Shown here piece by piece: positions 1 to 12,420 of a stretch of 64,000 nucleotides of DNA; the first letter of the stretch is position 1; each line of letters begins with the position of its first letter. Origin of the DNA: Nemopilema nomurai (Eukaryota > Cnidaria > Scyphozoa > Rhizostomeae > Rhizostomatidae); the NCBI GenBank assembly GCA_003864495.1, contig ML133376.1, positions 868,001 through 932,000 of the forward strand, given 5' to 3'. The position numbers were made by a program, and so were the translations under genes. The notes below the pieces were generated by a model that worked only from the letters and a program-made list of their open reading frames with translations, was not told the origin of the DNA and made no database searches.

Positions 1-2295
1 CATCGGGCCAAGATTCAGTATGCAAAGAATTCATGTTTATAAAGCATGCAGGGCCTGCAATTGATTAAAAAAGCCGCAATGTCACAGTGAACTACTGAAA
101 ACCCAAGCAGATGTTATAGCCATGCAGAACAGCAACTGAACATAGTTCAGTTCTGTAGATCCACACCAAGCTGCTTTCATCCCCCATATATGTGTTCTTG
201 ATGTTGCCGTTTTGATTGGCGTAAGGGAAGTGACGTATCTCTATGTCATCCAATCGATCACTAAAGATGACAACGTAATGGCACTACAATCACAAAAAGA
301 AAGTTGTGGGCCTTACTAGACTAACTGCAAAAGATAGCATTGTGATATTAGAAAACTGTCAAAAGTGTTAAAGATTATTGGAAATACTATTGAATACCGC
401 GTTGGTCTATAAGCTTGAAAATCAACCGTTATTTTATGATTATACCAAAGCAGGCAGTAAAGCAAATTATTGTAATTCTTCTGAAAACAAAACAAAACAT
501 TTTACTAAGAAACGAAAAGCAGGCGGATTTGATGACAGATGAGATTATTGGAATTGATGGCATTATTGAAAAAGCGACAGTTGTTCCTCGAAGGGGAGGA
601 TCCATGGTATAGAATAGTAGTCGAATCTATCAGGGTTAAATGTAAGTAGGCAAAGGAAGCACGTCTCAATGGGAAATGTCAAGAGATTCACCAACACAGC
701 CCCGGTAACTATGTGCAGGAAATTCAACGAGAGTGCGGGTCATTTGCTTGGTCAAGCTGGATGAAGTCCAAGGATGCTGCTGTTTTCATGGCACAGAAAG
801 TATTTTGAATTGTTCGGCGGCAGAGTGATTTAGGGAGCGTTTCCATTATATTAGTGGAGAGAAACCAGCGTTGCTTTTTCATGGGTTGAATATTCCTGGA
901 GATGAAAATAAAACGAAAAGAAGCAGATAGGATGCGGGACTCGATAAAAGCATGGCAGAGATGCTGACAGTAGAAGTAGGATCCAGAAATGAGAATCAAG
1001 AAAACGAAGATTTGTTCAGTGTGGATTTGTTCAAGATTCTGGAGCCCGAAATCAATGGTGTTGTAAGACACGTTGTCGGGAAGGGTGAACTTAATGCACA
1101 CACATTTCTCTGAACATCGACTGAACCTGGTTAGATCTTAGCAGAGTGCAAAACGAGAGCCTCTTATGGCGATTGAAAGCCTAGAGTTGGATGCAGAAGG
1201 TATTCGTCTCTCTGGAATTAAGTGGCATGAATGGAATGACATGTTGCTATTGCAAAAAGGCTTTTGAAATAATTAGATAACGAGTATTATTATTGTGTCA
1301 AGGCCTCTTTTTACATGATGTGAATCGTGGACGATACAGAATTCTACAGGCAAATATTGAGAAGATGGTGGACATGTCATGTCAATTAAGTAGTTTTTTA
1401 GATGTGCATGAACAGAAAGAAGCTTCGAAAGACGATTAGAAAAATAGTCACATACCTCTGGTTCACAATGAGGGTGGGCTTGAAAACCTGGCTACAGCTG
1501 GATTGACTGAATGAACAAGAGTGACTCCTTACAAAACTATGCAATGGTTGAACGACAAGCTTTCTTTTGAATGACATCATTGCGAAAAAGTAAACATGAA
1601 GAGTTTATGCTCGTGAGACTGTTTTCATGAGAGCATACACTGTGGAACTCGACTCTACTTTTTGGAATTAACCTTGCTACCGATTGGGCGTGCATCATGA
1701 CCCATCAGCACCAGTTTGTTAATAAACGAATAAATAAGGCAGATATGTAAGCAAAATAAAGATTGGTTTTCATTTCTGATGTCATGGCAATGCTGTTAGA
1801 CTGCATTATTGTGACATTAACCTCTGCTTCATCGGAATATTTCAGTTTTGGCATCTGGCACCTAGCGTTTGACTCATCTTACCACCTTGCAAGGCGCTCG
1901 GAGTTTTTGTCCTTGGCAGATTTCGGATTTTTGATGCCAATACTTGATGTCGTCTTTTCTAAAATGGATCCTATTCTACGTGGTCATTGCCTTTGTCGTA
2001 GCAATGCGATTTGGTAGTTGTTACGTTTAGTTTCTCGTATCTGCTAAATACTCATGGTGATTTAGAATCCTATTGAAATTTTCATATGCAGATCGTTTGG
2101 CGATACTTTTAAAAAGTCCTCCTTAGGATTGTCACTGAGATAACTTTCATTAAAAGTCTTTGATAATTAAGAAGTGCTTTGATAAATTGAATACTTTTTA
2201 TGTAAATTTTTCCCATTCCTCCTTATCATACTGTTACTGCCATTTTTTCCATAGAACTGCGATGTAATGTTTGGATCAGAATTTGGATTCCCTGA
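1..2295. other. No confident gene; scattered coding-like fragments
   Basis: I see no complete gene here. Several short stretches look coding-like but cannot be joined. One is an ATG frame at 953-1114 (53 codons) that contains a possible GTAAGA splice donor. Another is a candidate exon at about 1138-1199, with a preceding CTTAG acceptor and a following GTATTC donor. A third is a 65-codon frame ending at 612. They could be upstream exons of the NCOA6-like gene or decayed coding sequence. No repeat family was recognised. Function is unknown. Confidence 0.3.
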
Positions 2296-5200
2296 AGCCG
2301 TGGAAGGTGCTTAAGTTTGATACAGAAAGCAATGCAAAAGTCGGACCTTGAGAATAATTGGTATAAGAATTTCAACGTCACATTCCAACTACCTCGGTAT
2401 GCAGCTAAGAGGCTCCGCGACCTTGCGGTAGCAGGCGACAAAAGACTGAGGGAAATTGGTATTTTGAAGGTGCAAGTGCGAGAACTTAGAGGATCTTCTT
2501 TCGAGGAGAAGCGACACAGTCTGCACTCAAGAAATTTCGGTTACTTGGATCGAAGCAAGCCTTATCACCATGGCAGCGGGTATCAACAGGAGAGAAGCAA
2601 GTCAGTCAGCCAGATGGACCAATTGGAGCAAATGGCCTATCTGTCCTCTCCTCCGCAGGTAGTTCTATACAACTATTTGCATCCTTCGCAGCAGTTGGTT
2701 AAAGAAAAACATGATGCCAAGCAAGGCCTAGTTTCTGGGTACGAAAGAGGCGAGATTCGCACAAAAATCATTGGCATATCACGAGGAGTTCTAACAGAGG
2801 AGAGTTTTCCGATCGATGCGAATGCTTTGGAGCCCGTTCCGGAATGGCTGGTCCAGAGTTCACTGTGTATTTCTTTCAGAAAGCATGGCAGATGCGAGGT
2901 TGCTTGTCAGACCGGCTCCCAGCGAGCTATTTACCGGCCGCGGCCCGGGTCAACAAGGTTTGAGACCGTACAGAGGCAAGTGCCCGGCAGAAACGAGCTG
3001 CTGTGGAACAGTAATGGGAAATACAAGGTTTACGGGGGCAGCGAACCCGGTATAGTACATTCTAGTCCGGATGCAGTTTCACATTTGACGTCTACAGATC
3101 CGGGGAGTGCGCAGTGCTCTTCAGAAAGTATTCTCATCCTTGAGTCACTAGCGAACTCCCTTGTCACTTCTGAAGAGAGAGTGAAGGAACAACCAGCCAT
3201 CGAGCATTCAATTTCATGGAAATATGAACCAATTCCAGAAAGAAGCAGAGTCACACCTCCTGGGAAAAGTGAAGTGTCACTTCAGCAAAAGATTCAAGTC
3301 CCAGTTCCGGAAAAGAACGGGATGCATTTTCATAATAGTAGTACAATAATGGCACAAGAGGAAGAGCAGGTACCTCAGGCTAAGGAAAGTATTTCAGGTG
3401 AATCAAATGTCAGTTTAGGCATCTTTGGAGAAGTGACACGGAAATACGAAGATGCCACCAAAGCACCAGAATCTAATGTGGGCCCGTTCAGTATTGAATC
3501 ACAAGAGTTAGAGGACGATATTCAAAAGGGCTCTCCGGGCGCCGAAAGTACCGAAAGTGCTGAAAGCATTAGGGAACGGGAGGATGTTCCAAGTGATGAC
3601 CTGGTGGAAGAAGATCCCCGAGCGCAGAGTTATTGGAAGGATACACAGGACAGTGTCTGTGAAGGTGTTGGTCAAGGTGCGACAGCGAAGGAGACAATGA
3701 TTAGCAACACACATAGCGGGTCAGTTGGGATTGACGAGGCTCATGGTGATGATGAACAGAATGTAAACGAGGTTCGGTCGAAAGAAAATGGTCCGTTTGA
3801 TGCGGCCTTATCAAACATGGGTCAGAATGTGACCAAATATTCTATCCAAAGACAGTGCCCAAGTAGTGACTTAGGATTCAATGGATCATTACCAATCTCT
3901 GTAAATCTTGACTCAGATTACCTGAAAGGGATTTGGGCAAGGGGTAATGAGAACAAGGAGAAGGGAGCCAATCAAAGGAGCGAAACAACACTCGATGAGG
4001 GGGCCTTGGTGACTGGGGCTGGCTCAAGTTTACCTGGGTATGTACTGAAGCGAAAACGCGGACGACCACCGAAGTCCGGAGCGAGCTACGTGCAAGTGCC
4101 TATTGTGGATCGAAGTAAGAAGAAGAAAGGCAAACAGAGACCCATTCCACGGGTGGTGACGACAACATTGACTGAAAGAGAAACAATTGACGCAGACGGA
4201 GACATCAGTGACGATAAGCTGTTTCCCACTGCTTCGGAAAGCGTTGCTGATGACCACGCATCTGTCAAGGGTGATCATACGCAGAAGGAAGGGGGTAGCA
4301 CCTCTGCTTCCCTCGCAAATGCCCTGTCAGAAGAAGACGTTCCCTTGAAGATTATAGCGAAGCGAAGTCTAGAAAAGGGCGAAAGCATGAAGATGGGGAC
4401 AGTGTTTACAAAAGAGAGATTGCTGAAGTTATCTAACAGTGAGGCTGCCCAGGAAGAAAAATCGAGTTCGAGGCACATGTATACCCATCGCCCTAGCAGC
4501 CCTAGTCAGAACGAGGTTGATAAACGGGTTCGTTCACGTAGCAACAGGTGGTATCAGAAGGACAGCATCCATAGAGATGTGGAGGAGCTCTACAATCGTC
4601 TCTACCCATCAGTTGCATGTGAGACAGACCAGCCTTTGCCGGAAGACGTTTATTATGGGGAAAACTACCCCATCATATTTGCAGATGACGACAAAGTTGG
4701 AATGAAGTTTGTTGATATGAGCACTGCATTCAAGCTGGCTATGAAGGAAACCTTATCGAAAAAGACAGCAGAAGCTGTTTACGCAAAAGATGACCAGCGG
4801 GTTGGTGAAAGTAACAAGGGGAAGGAATTCAAGCTAGACACGGATGTGCCAAGCCAAGATGCGGACATACTTGATAGAATGCAGAGCCGGCGGTCGGTAG
4901 TGGATACTAGAGCAACTAAAGGTCAGTCTATGAAGAGGAAGAGTATGGAGATGGCGGTTGATGCCGAGTTTACGGTGGAAAGGCCGCATAGAAGAAGAGT
5001 GGAGGATGTTGATGATTCGCAGCAGCCCAGTCACAGGATGAGTCTACGGCCGAGAAAAGCAGTCGCCATGGAGGAAGGGTATTCATCTTCAGATAGTTTT
5101 GATGAAGACTTTGACGAAACCGAACCTGACACAAGTCTTATATACGACTCCGACGAAAGTAGCGACTCAGAGCCACTGATAAATATAGTGAGAAAAGTCG

Positions 5201-8200
5201 GTAGGGGGAGCAACGGTAGTCTCATAATGACCCGCATCAAGAGTGAGCCCGAAGCCGAGGCTACCAGCAGATCGATCGAAAATGACGTCACGTATGACCT
5301 TGAGGATAACGGGGATCAACGCAGCGTTCCTTATTATCAGACTTCTGAGGAGGAGTATGGTATTATAAAGCATAGGAAAACAATTGCTGGACACCGAAGT
5401 GAAGATTGCGATAAAAAGACGGTGGGTACTTTGGCTGCTTCAGTCGCAGTCCCCATGGCAAGGGGTGCACAAGAAATAGTAAAGAAAGAAGAGTTTGATA
5501 CATCTGCCGGACAGGATCAGTTCAGGAAATCAAAGGCATCACAGTCTTCGCCCGCGGCGTTTTCTTTAAAGAAGGTCGGTGGTGAGTCTGTATTGTCCAC
5601 GCTTGGGGGCGGTAAGCATCATGGCTCTTCTGTTCCGAGGGTCGAGAACGAGATGCTAGTTGTTGATGTGTCGAATCCAGTTGAAAATGACAAGGCAGTA
5701 GTTGTTAGTGGAGGACAAGCTATGGTGGTTACGAAGGGAGTTGATGAAAACGATGGAAAGAGGAAAGCTATTCAGCCCAAAGAAATGATATCTAATGAAA
5801 AAATTATGTCTGTCAAATATGAAGAGACAGCGGTTGCAGAAACCTATCCCAGGAGATTTAGCGTTCATGATGAAATGAAATCATTCAAAGCACAGGTTGA
5901 AGAAAACAAAGAAGGAAAGGAAAATGTAAATTCACAATGGACCGCTAGTGACTGCACTAGTGCCTTGGAAATGAAAGTTGTTTGTGACCAAGTGAGGGTA
6001 TCTAGTGGACTTGAGAAAAAAATACCGGAAGAATGTTTCAGTCGTGATTTAGTGAGGCCTTTTACTCCATCATTAGCAAGTGAAAATGAAATAGTTCCTC
6101 AGAGCGAATGTTTGGAACAAGCTGCGCAGGAGCCATCAGGGGATCGTTGTAACGACGACAAAGACACTAAACAATGGGTGGCAGGAAGTGAGGACAAAGG
6201 GTCTTCTTTGGTTGATGATCAAGGGAAAGCGCCAGTTGAAGTTCAAGACAGGGGACCGAAGGAGCTAGGTTCTGCAACTCAGCCAGCAGTTAAGTTGGAT
6301 ACGCAGAGAGGAATTTTGAAGTCAGGCAGTCCTATCCAGAAAAGCATCGAAAAAGTTGCGCATGCTATCGAAATAGGAAAAGAGGCAAGCAGTCAGGGTT
6401 CTCAAAAAGAAGAGGGAAAGATATCTGACAGATCTGCACGAAAAGAGAAACAAATTTCAACGGAGGAATTTAATGTTTCGGCAAGCATTGCTTCAGAGCC
6501 AGTGGAAAGTGAGGAGAGGCATTCACTCTCAAATCAAGGGTCGTCTGCAGATTTCATTGAAAGAGCAAGTAATGAGGCCGATGAGTTGACGAAGTCTGAA
6601 GCAAAAGAGTGCAGAGACAAGCAAGATTCAAAGGAAATTGATCAGGCTGTTGCCGTACCCGAAGTGGAAGAACCTTTAGTGGGAAAGACGTCGCTGGAAG
6701 AGATAAGCAAAGAAGGTACCCTTGAAATGAGAAATAAAATGACAAATGAAATGACTTCATGTGCAACCTACCCTAGCTCATTAAGCAGGGGCGATCAAGA
6801 TGCTGCTCAAAATAGCGATGCCTGCTCTTTGCCGCTTCAAAGCCCATTGTTGGCTGACGAAGCTCCGAAATTTGCCATCTTGCCAGGTACTGATGCAAAC
6901 AGAAATGAATGCGCACCAAATGTGGAAGTGACAGAACCAAATGCGTCTTTAGCAGAACCAACGAACGACGGGAAGGCTAATGAAGATAACCACTGTGACA
7001 GTTCCCTAGATGCTGTCAAAGGCGCAGTTGGAGAAGAGGCAGCAAGCGTGGAGAGTGACTGCAATTTAGGAGAAAGTGGGGATGCGAGTCAGTTGCCGCA
7101 TTCAGGGGACGTCAGCCTGGAGAGCGCGTGGAGGCCAATGACTGATCATAGGGCGCGGGAACTGGTGACTGCATGCAAAGAAAAGGACGCAGGAAAATGC
7201 ATGCCGGTGGACAGGAATGGGGCGAGTGCGGCCTCGTTGCCATCTGCGCGAAAGAGGCAGTTCAAAGATATTGATGCCGCCGAGTGCCTTTTGGGCCTAT
7301 TCGACCAGAACACCACTGGTAGCCCAGAATTAGATGAAAAAACAGGCAGCAAGGAAGAATCTGCGAATGCGGGGGAAGTGACAACCTCAACTGCTGATAA
7401 GGGCATTGCAGTGTCCGAACATGATGCTCAAAGTGGTTCAAAACGCTGTAAAGAGACATCTAACACGGAACAAAATGATCACAAGCTTCTATCTAAGGAC
7501 AAGCCAGTCGATAAATGGAGTGAAGAAAGCGATGCCAAGGGTGTGGAATCTGAGAGTGAAGGAAGCAATGAAGTTTCCAGTAGTTTAGAGCAACCTGCAA
7601 AGGATGCTGCTGCATTTTCCAGTGAAACCGCAGGGCATGAACGCGGAGGAGGTGCAGAGATTTCTAAAGAGTCGTGTATGGCAAACGAGAATCGACCGAG
7701 CAAAGACGTTGCACATGTTGAAAAAGTCAGTAGAGCATGTGCCCCAGTATGCAGGAATATATTTGAGAGCCTTGCGTGGGTCAAGTCATCTGGAAATTCA
7801 GATGAAAATGTCAACGAATCATTGGATGTCAAAGATGGAAATATATTCGATAAGATAGGCATGTCAGGAAGTGGGACTGGTTCTCTTGTTGAGAAAAGCA
7901 CAGACAGCTTTAAGGGCGTGGCTAATGCTTTGCCGGCCGGGGACATCTTCAGGACAGCGAAGGCTGGATTGGAGACATGCTGTGCCTCTCGCGATGACGT
8001 ACAGAAGAATAAAGAAAGACCAAAGGACGAGCCAGTACGTTACGAACCGATAGATTCCCTCGGCAATGTTGCCAAAAGAACAGATCGCGCGGCAGTGCAC
8101 GGCGACTGCATTGAAGTGAATTCAGCAGAGATGCGCCCGGACAGTGTTTTGAGCACAGCACCCGATGCCGCTGACACTGCAGCCAACAGTGTGGCTTTAG

Positions 8201-9783
8201 ATTGTCGTGTAAATGTGACGTCAGCTAGCACGGATTCTGCAACCGGGGTCGTCAACAGTGAGCAGAAGCCAAGCGTAGCCAGTGATGACTGTGCTGTTGT
8301 CAGCAGGGCCGTGTCACGTGATGAGTCTACTGACAACGGGGATGATACTTCGGAGTTTTGAGGAGTGGAGAGACACGTGAAGGCGAAGCAGGCCCCGTGC
8401 AGGCAGAGCGACCTTTTAGGGGTGATATTAGAGGGCCTAGCCCTGAGGCAGATGGAAAAGCAACCGAAAGTGATGAAAGTGAACACTTGCAGAGTAAGAT
8501 TGACAAGAGGACCAGTAGCAAGTTGTTTGGCCGGGATACTGGTGAAGAAAATTCTGCCATCGTAGATGAAGAAACTGCAGGATTGTGCGTTCCGGAAAGC
8601 ACTTCCCATAACTTCGATGGCCGTGCAATAAAGTCGTCAGACGTTGATAATCGTTGGATGAGTGGGTCTGCTAAGGACGTTGAGCGAGAAAAATATACCA
8701 AAAGCCCGGAGATCATTGAGAAGACATTGGCTTTCCAAAGTATCTCCGAATACAATGAATCGAGTGACGAAGACAGCCAAAGTTTTATTGACATAACTTC
8801 ATTAAGAATTGAAAATGCTGACAAATGTGGAGCGAGGGTACAGAATAGTGATGGCATAAATGACGCAATGAAGAAAGATGGTAGTCCATATGAAAAATCA
8901 CGTGACAGCAGGAGCGCAACAGATGGAGGAACGAACGAGTCCGACCAGAAGGTCGAGCGGGCTACAGCTGAAGAGAAGTCGAGTGAGGAAGGTTGGTCCC
9001 GAGAGTTGGACAGTGGAGAGCTTCCCGTGGATTGCGATGAGAGCAATGGAAGGGGCGAGAGTGGAACCAGGAGGGCGAACCTCACGGAGGAGGAGTCGAG
9101 GCAGAGGTCTGACGTCAGCAAGCGGCGAAGGTCGACAACTGATTCTGATTCAGGGGATGCCAGTCATATCGTACTCACACGGAGTATGCGTCGCCAAAGT
9201 GGTATGTGTTTTTTGCATCGTTGTGGTCCCACGTAGTGGACCAACCTCTTTCTAAGTTCATTTGGATTGCAGAAGAAGTGATTTTAATGGACAATAGATC
9301 TACTGTGTAGCTTTCAAATGACTTTCTTCCACCAATACGTTCTTGTTGCAAGCATTACAGAAGTTTTTGTCTAAGATCATGTTTCTTATGATGCATGAAA
9401 CTGCATTCCATATCTGTATCTCCTTTTCATTAAAACGTGGGGTTAAGGCACAAAGTGAAATTTTGGTATTTTTCAATATTTTGTATGCTTTGTGTTTCCA
9501 ACTTTCTTGCTGGCTCGTATTTTCTTTTGAGCTTTACTTTTGAAGGCAGTATAATTATTGAAGTCACTTGTCGTAGCTACAATGTGCACCCGGTATTAAT
9601 ATCTATCTTGCAACTATGCATTTTGATCACCCAATGATGGAACCTAAGTGGATGCTGATTTACTGCTTGAACCAGTACTTGAACAACCACTCTAACCTTA
9701 TGTCTTAAAGACAATACACGTTCCTAACTTCTAGTCGATTTGTAGGATCGCCAGCCAAGAGACTTCGAAGCTCAAAGAACTGA
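2296..9783 (+). CDS. NCOA6-like nuclear receptor coactivator, giant exon plus last exon, frameshifted
   Basis: A very long exon (about 2296-9201) is followed by a GTATGT donor, a 544-bp intron and a 38-bp last exon (9746-9783, acceptor TTTGTAG) that ends in TGA. Near the N-terminus, about residues 18-55, the pattern VTF-x-LPR-x-AA-x-RLR-x-LA ... LREIGIL-x-VQ closely resembles the N-terminal domain of nuclear receptor coactivator 6, a subunit of MLL3/4 (KMT2C/D) H3K4 methyltransferase complexes. The rest is mostly low-complexity, acidic and serine-rich. It includes an AT-hook core (KRGRPPK, about 4057-4077) and a basic C-terminal tail (AKRLRSSK). No canonical LXXLL was found; the nearest is LLGLF near 7286. 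The reading frame breaks at 8351/8352, where the downstream duplicate has one extra A, so the main frame stops at 8359-8361 and the last ~290 codons lie in another frame (8358-9201). The 5' end is also unclear: an aligned-looking frame upstream (2271-2348) is out of phase. This may be a pseudogene, a sequencing error, or a recent polymorphism. Confidence 0.6.
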
Positions 9784-10625
9784 CATTACCAACCCCCGTA
9801 CTGATTTGCAGCTATGCACCTCCGCAGTAGCTGGTTTCTGCGATTTCATCTTCAAAATGGCTGCAAAACGCCAGTTGTGACTAACGATTTGAGACTCAGC
9901 ACCAAGTTATGGCTTCGAATCAGGGTAGATAAATTTTTCGAGGGACCGACCCAGCGTTCCGGCGAATGCGAAGTTCCCCATATGACTCTTCAATGCATAT
10001 AGTGTAAATCAAGGTAGGAATTTGCGTTTTGCTGATAGAATCAAATGTAGTTGTAGTTGATTAGATGTAGATTAGTGCGAAGTGGCTGCTCGATTTCCAA
10101 CCTAAAATAGGCCAGCATGTATCCAAGACGTTTTTAAAGTACAGTCAGTTGCTTTAGTATAGCTGCGATGAATACAGCTTCAAGGAGTGACCCCATAGAA
10201 ATAGTGGCCTCCGAAAAAGAGTGCCCCTCCGGAAATGCTGATCCTCTAAGAGGTTCCCTTTAGCTGGTGTTGCCTGTAGTTGGATTATGGCGTTCGATCT
10301 ATGATTTTTGTCATTTGATCGAAACAGGTTCCCCTTTTTTGACACGGACATTCCTTTTTACTAATGTCCACTGTTTATTTCTACCGCCCTTTATAGTTGT
10401 TTATCACAGATTTTATCGAATTTTTAAAGCTTAATTTGAAATGGGTGAGGCAGTTTTTGTAATTTTTGTAATGCTTCTCGTTCTGATTTTATACAATGCG
10501 CTTCATTACGGTTTGTAAGTGGCCGGGCTCATAGTCGAACCGCAAGCAAAACGTCTTTTCCCCAAAAACTCTACGGTATGCATGCTCTCGGCTAGTGGAT
10601 TCTGGCGATTCTCTCAAAGTTAACA

Positions 10626-10668
10626 GCAATCACAACAGCAACAACAATAACAGCAACAACAATAACAA
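10626..10668 (+). repeat. CAACAG/CAACAATAA microsatellite
   Basis: About 43 bp of imperfect AAC-type trinucleotide repeat (CAACAGCAACAACAATAAC and similar). The same tract occurs unchanged in the second duplicate at about 22327-22369. It is intergenic. Confidence 0.8.
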
Positions 10669-11249
10669 CATCTTTTGGACACCCCCAGCCATATTAAGTC
10701 TCGCCTTTAGTCTTTGATATTGCTGAAAGACAAGAAGATTTCAACTTTGTTTTCATCACAGCTCCAGGTCTGTTGAATACGTAATTGTTGGAGCTCTTAG
10801 AGACGTGGGGGTGACCAGGTCCTTGGATCTAACTCTCTTTCAATTCGCTTATAGCATGTAAAATAGGAGCCATGTTTCTCCCGTAAATTCCTTGCTTTTC
10901 TCCACAGCCCTTTGAAAGGTTTTGCTGTTTTGTATCTACGTGCTTGTACAGCTTTTCTAGACAATTAGTGTTTGTTACCTTTTGAATAATTCTGTTTTTC
11001 AGTGTTTATGATAAATGTGATCTTTAATCAGAGATAACATCGTAATATATTTTTGTAGGATTCAACATGTGATTGCAAATCATTGATTAACCAACGTCAT
11101 TTTCTTTCCATCTTTTTCGAACTGGCTGGCCCTAGTAATTCGGTAACTCAGCTCCAGTCTGTGCAGGGCTGCTTAATCACCACTTTCCAATCACTAGTCA
11201 CTGGATTAATAAATCAAGTGGAAGGGAAGTCTATTAGCAAGTTCCACTT

Positions 11250-11346
11250 ACGTCAATGATTTTAGTTCAGTATATATTTGAGCCCCGTACCTCATTCGAA
11301 GGGAAGAATTATGGAAAAGTAGCAGCAAGCGAAAGGAGTTTAGGAT
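11250..11346. mobile_element. Short repeat-derived insertion in copy A flanked by ACGTCAATGAT
   Basis: The first duplicate has about 97 bp that the second lacks. The insert is flanked on both sides by the 11-bp direct repeat ACGTCAATGAT (11249-11259 and 11347-11357). Its body (from TTTAGTTCAGTATATATTTG to GCAAGCGAAAGGAGTTTAGG) matches in reverse complement a piece of the copy-B-specific insertion at about 23780-23860. It therefore belongs to an interspersed repeat family. A target-site duplication or a recombination footprint are both possible. Confidence 0.6.
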
Positions 11347-12283
11347 TACGTCAATGATGGAGTTTCAGATTCTCAGCTAGGTATTGCCAAAAGTAATGTG
11401 TTATACTATCTTCCTTCATAGCAGAAACCAGCTGTGTTTATGGCAGTGTCCTTGGTGCCCGAATTGGCGTAAACAATCTCCTTTACTAACAAATTTTCTA
11501 AAAATTACCTCTACATGGCTTGAAGTTCGTTGTAACACAACTGCACCCCTTGCTAAGCTATGACTTGGCGTAAATTTTCGAGCACTGCGTGTCTATAAAG
11601 GGAAATTTTCTTTTGGGGTTTATTAATAGGGTGTATCTGAAAGTGTGATATTTTACTAAAGGCTGTAATTTATCATTTAACTTAACAGCAATGAACCGAA
11701 TCATATGTTTCCAGAAATTATATTTTTAGCAAAAACTGTTCTCTAAATGAATACCGATTTCTTCTTCATCGACATTTGAGATGAGCTAGTATTCTGAACT
11801 ACTATTTCTACGTAGAGGAGGCTAAATTGCGTGGCACTAATTTCATTAATGTGACGAATTCATAGCTGCTTTTTAGCAATATACTTGTACAAAATGATGA
11901 CAGCAATTCGTCATAGAGAACTGGTAGAGAGCTGGAAGACAATATTTTTCACAATTGAAATCCATGGCTACAACTGCTTTGTAAAATCTCTATTTAGTTC
12001 ATACGGGAAAATGGGCCTCTTGACTCCAATATATCCCACTGTTGATGCTCAATGCCCCTTTTCTGCTTTTTCCCGGTTCAAACGTTTTTCCGGTATGCTT
12101 TTCTGCACATGTTGTGAACAGAAAGTGGATGTTCTCTATAGCGGCTGGATTGGCTAATGGATCAGTTTCTTCGACATTTTCTGGGAATAACATCCATTTA
12201 GAGAAACTGCCCTCTTGAACGGTCATTGCTCAATGCGGATGTTTTGCGAACACGAAACGCTGCTCCTATGGTTACAGGCTGTC

Positions 12284-12330
12284 AGCCAATCAGCACCACG
12301 GAAATGTCAACCCACGGAAATATTGACGTC
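12284..12330 (+). promoter_or_regulatory. Candidate promoter elements (CCAAT box and CRE-like TGACGTC)
   Basis: About 90-140 bp upstream of the start codon of the four-span gene there is an AGCCAATCAG (CCAAT box, about 12284-12293) and TGACGTC (12324-12330, a CRE-like site). Both are retained exactly in the second duplicate. The transcription start was not located, so this is motif-based inference. Confidence 0.35.
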
Positions 12331-12420
12331 GGAACAACAACAACAATATCCTGCCGATTGCCTTGTGGGCACAGTTAATAACTAGACAATTCGTCGTAAC
12401 AAGTCTTTTTGCGAACAGAC

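Larger units (their letters stand above)
9784..12283. other. Non-coding interval between the NCOA6-like gene and the four-span gene (copy A)
   Basis: This is the 3' flank of the NCOA6-like gene and the upstream region of the membrane-protein gene. It matches 21475-24938 in the second duplicate, apart from the indels listed separately. Short open frames near 9814-10002, 10154-10351 and 11885-12157 recur in both copies but match no family. They have no splice logic and are conserved only because the block was duplicated recently. A CAA/CAG-rich microsatellite lies at about 10626-10668. Confidence 0.5.

Noticed and set aside
7479..9121. Long minus-strand open frames opposite the NCOA6-like exon (155, 189 and 264 codons)
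   Set aside because: They mirror the codon bias of the plus-strand coding sequence, have no splice context and show no known motifs.
11885..12157. 90-codon open frame conserved in both duplicates (also 24542-24814)
   Set aside because: Conservation is explained by recent duplication. Overlapping frames on the opposite strand are equally open and no domain is visible.
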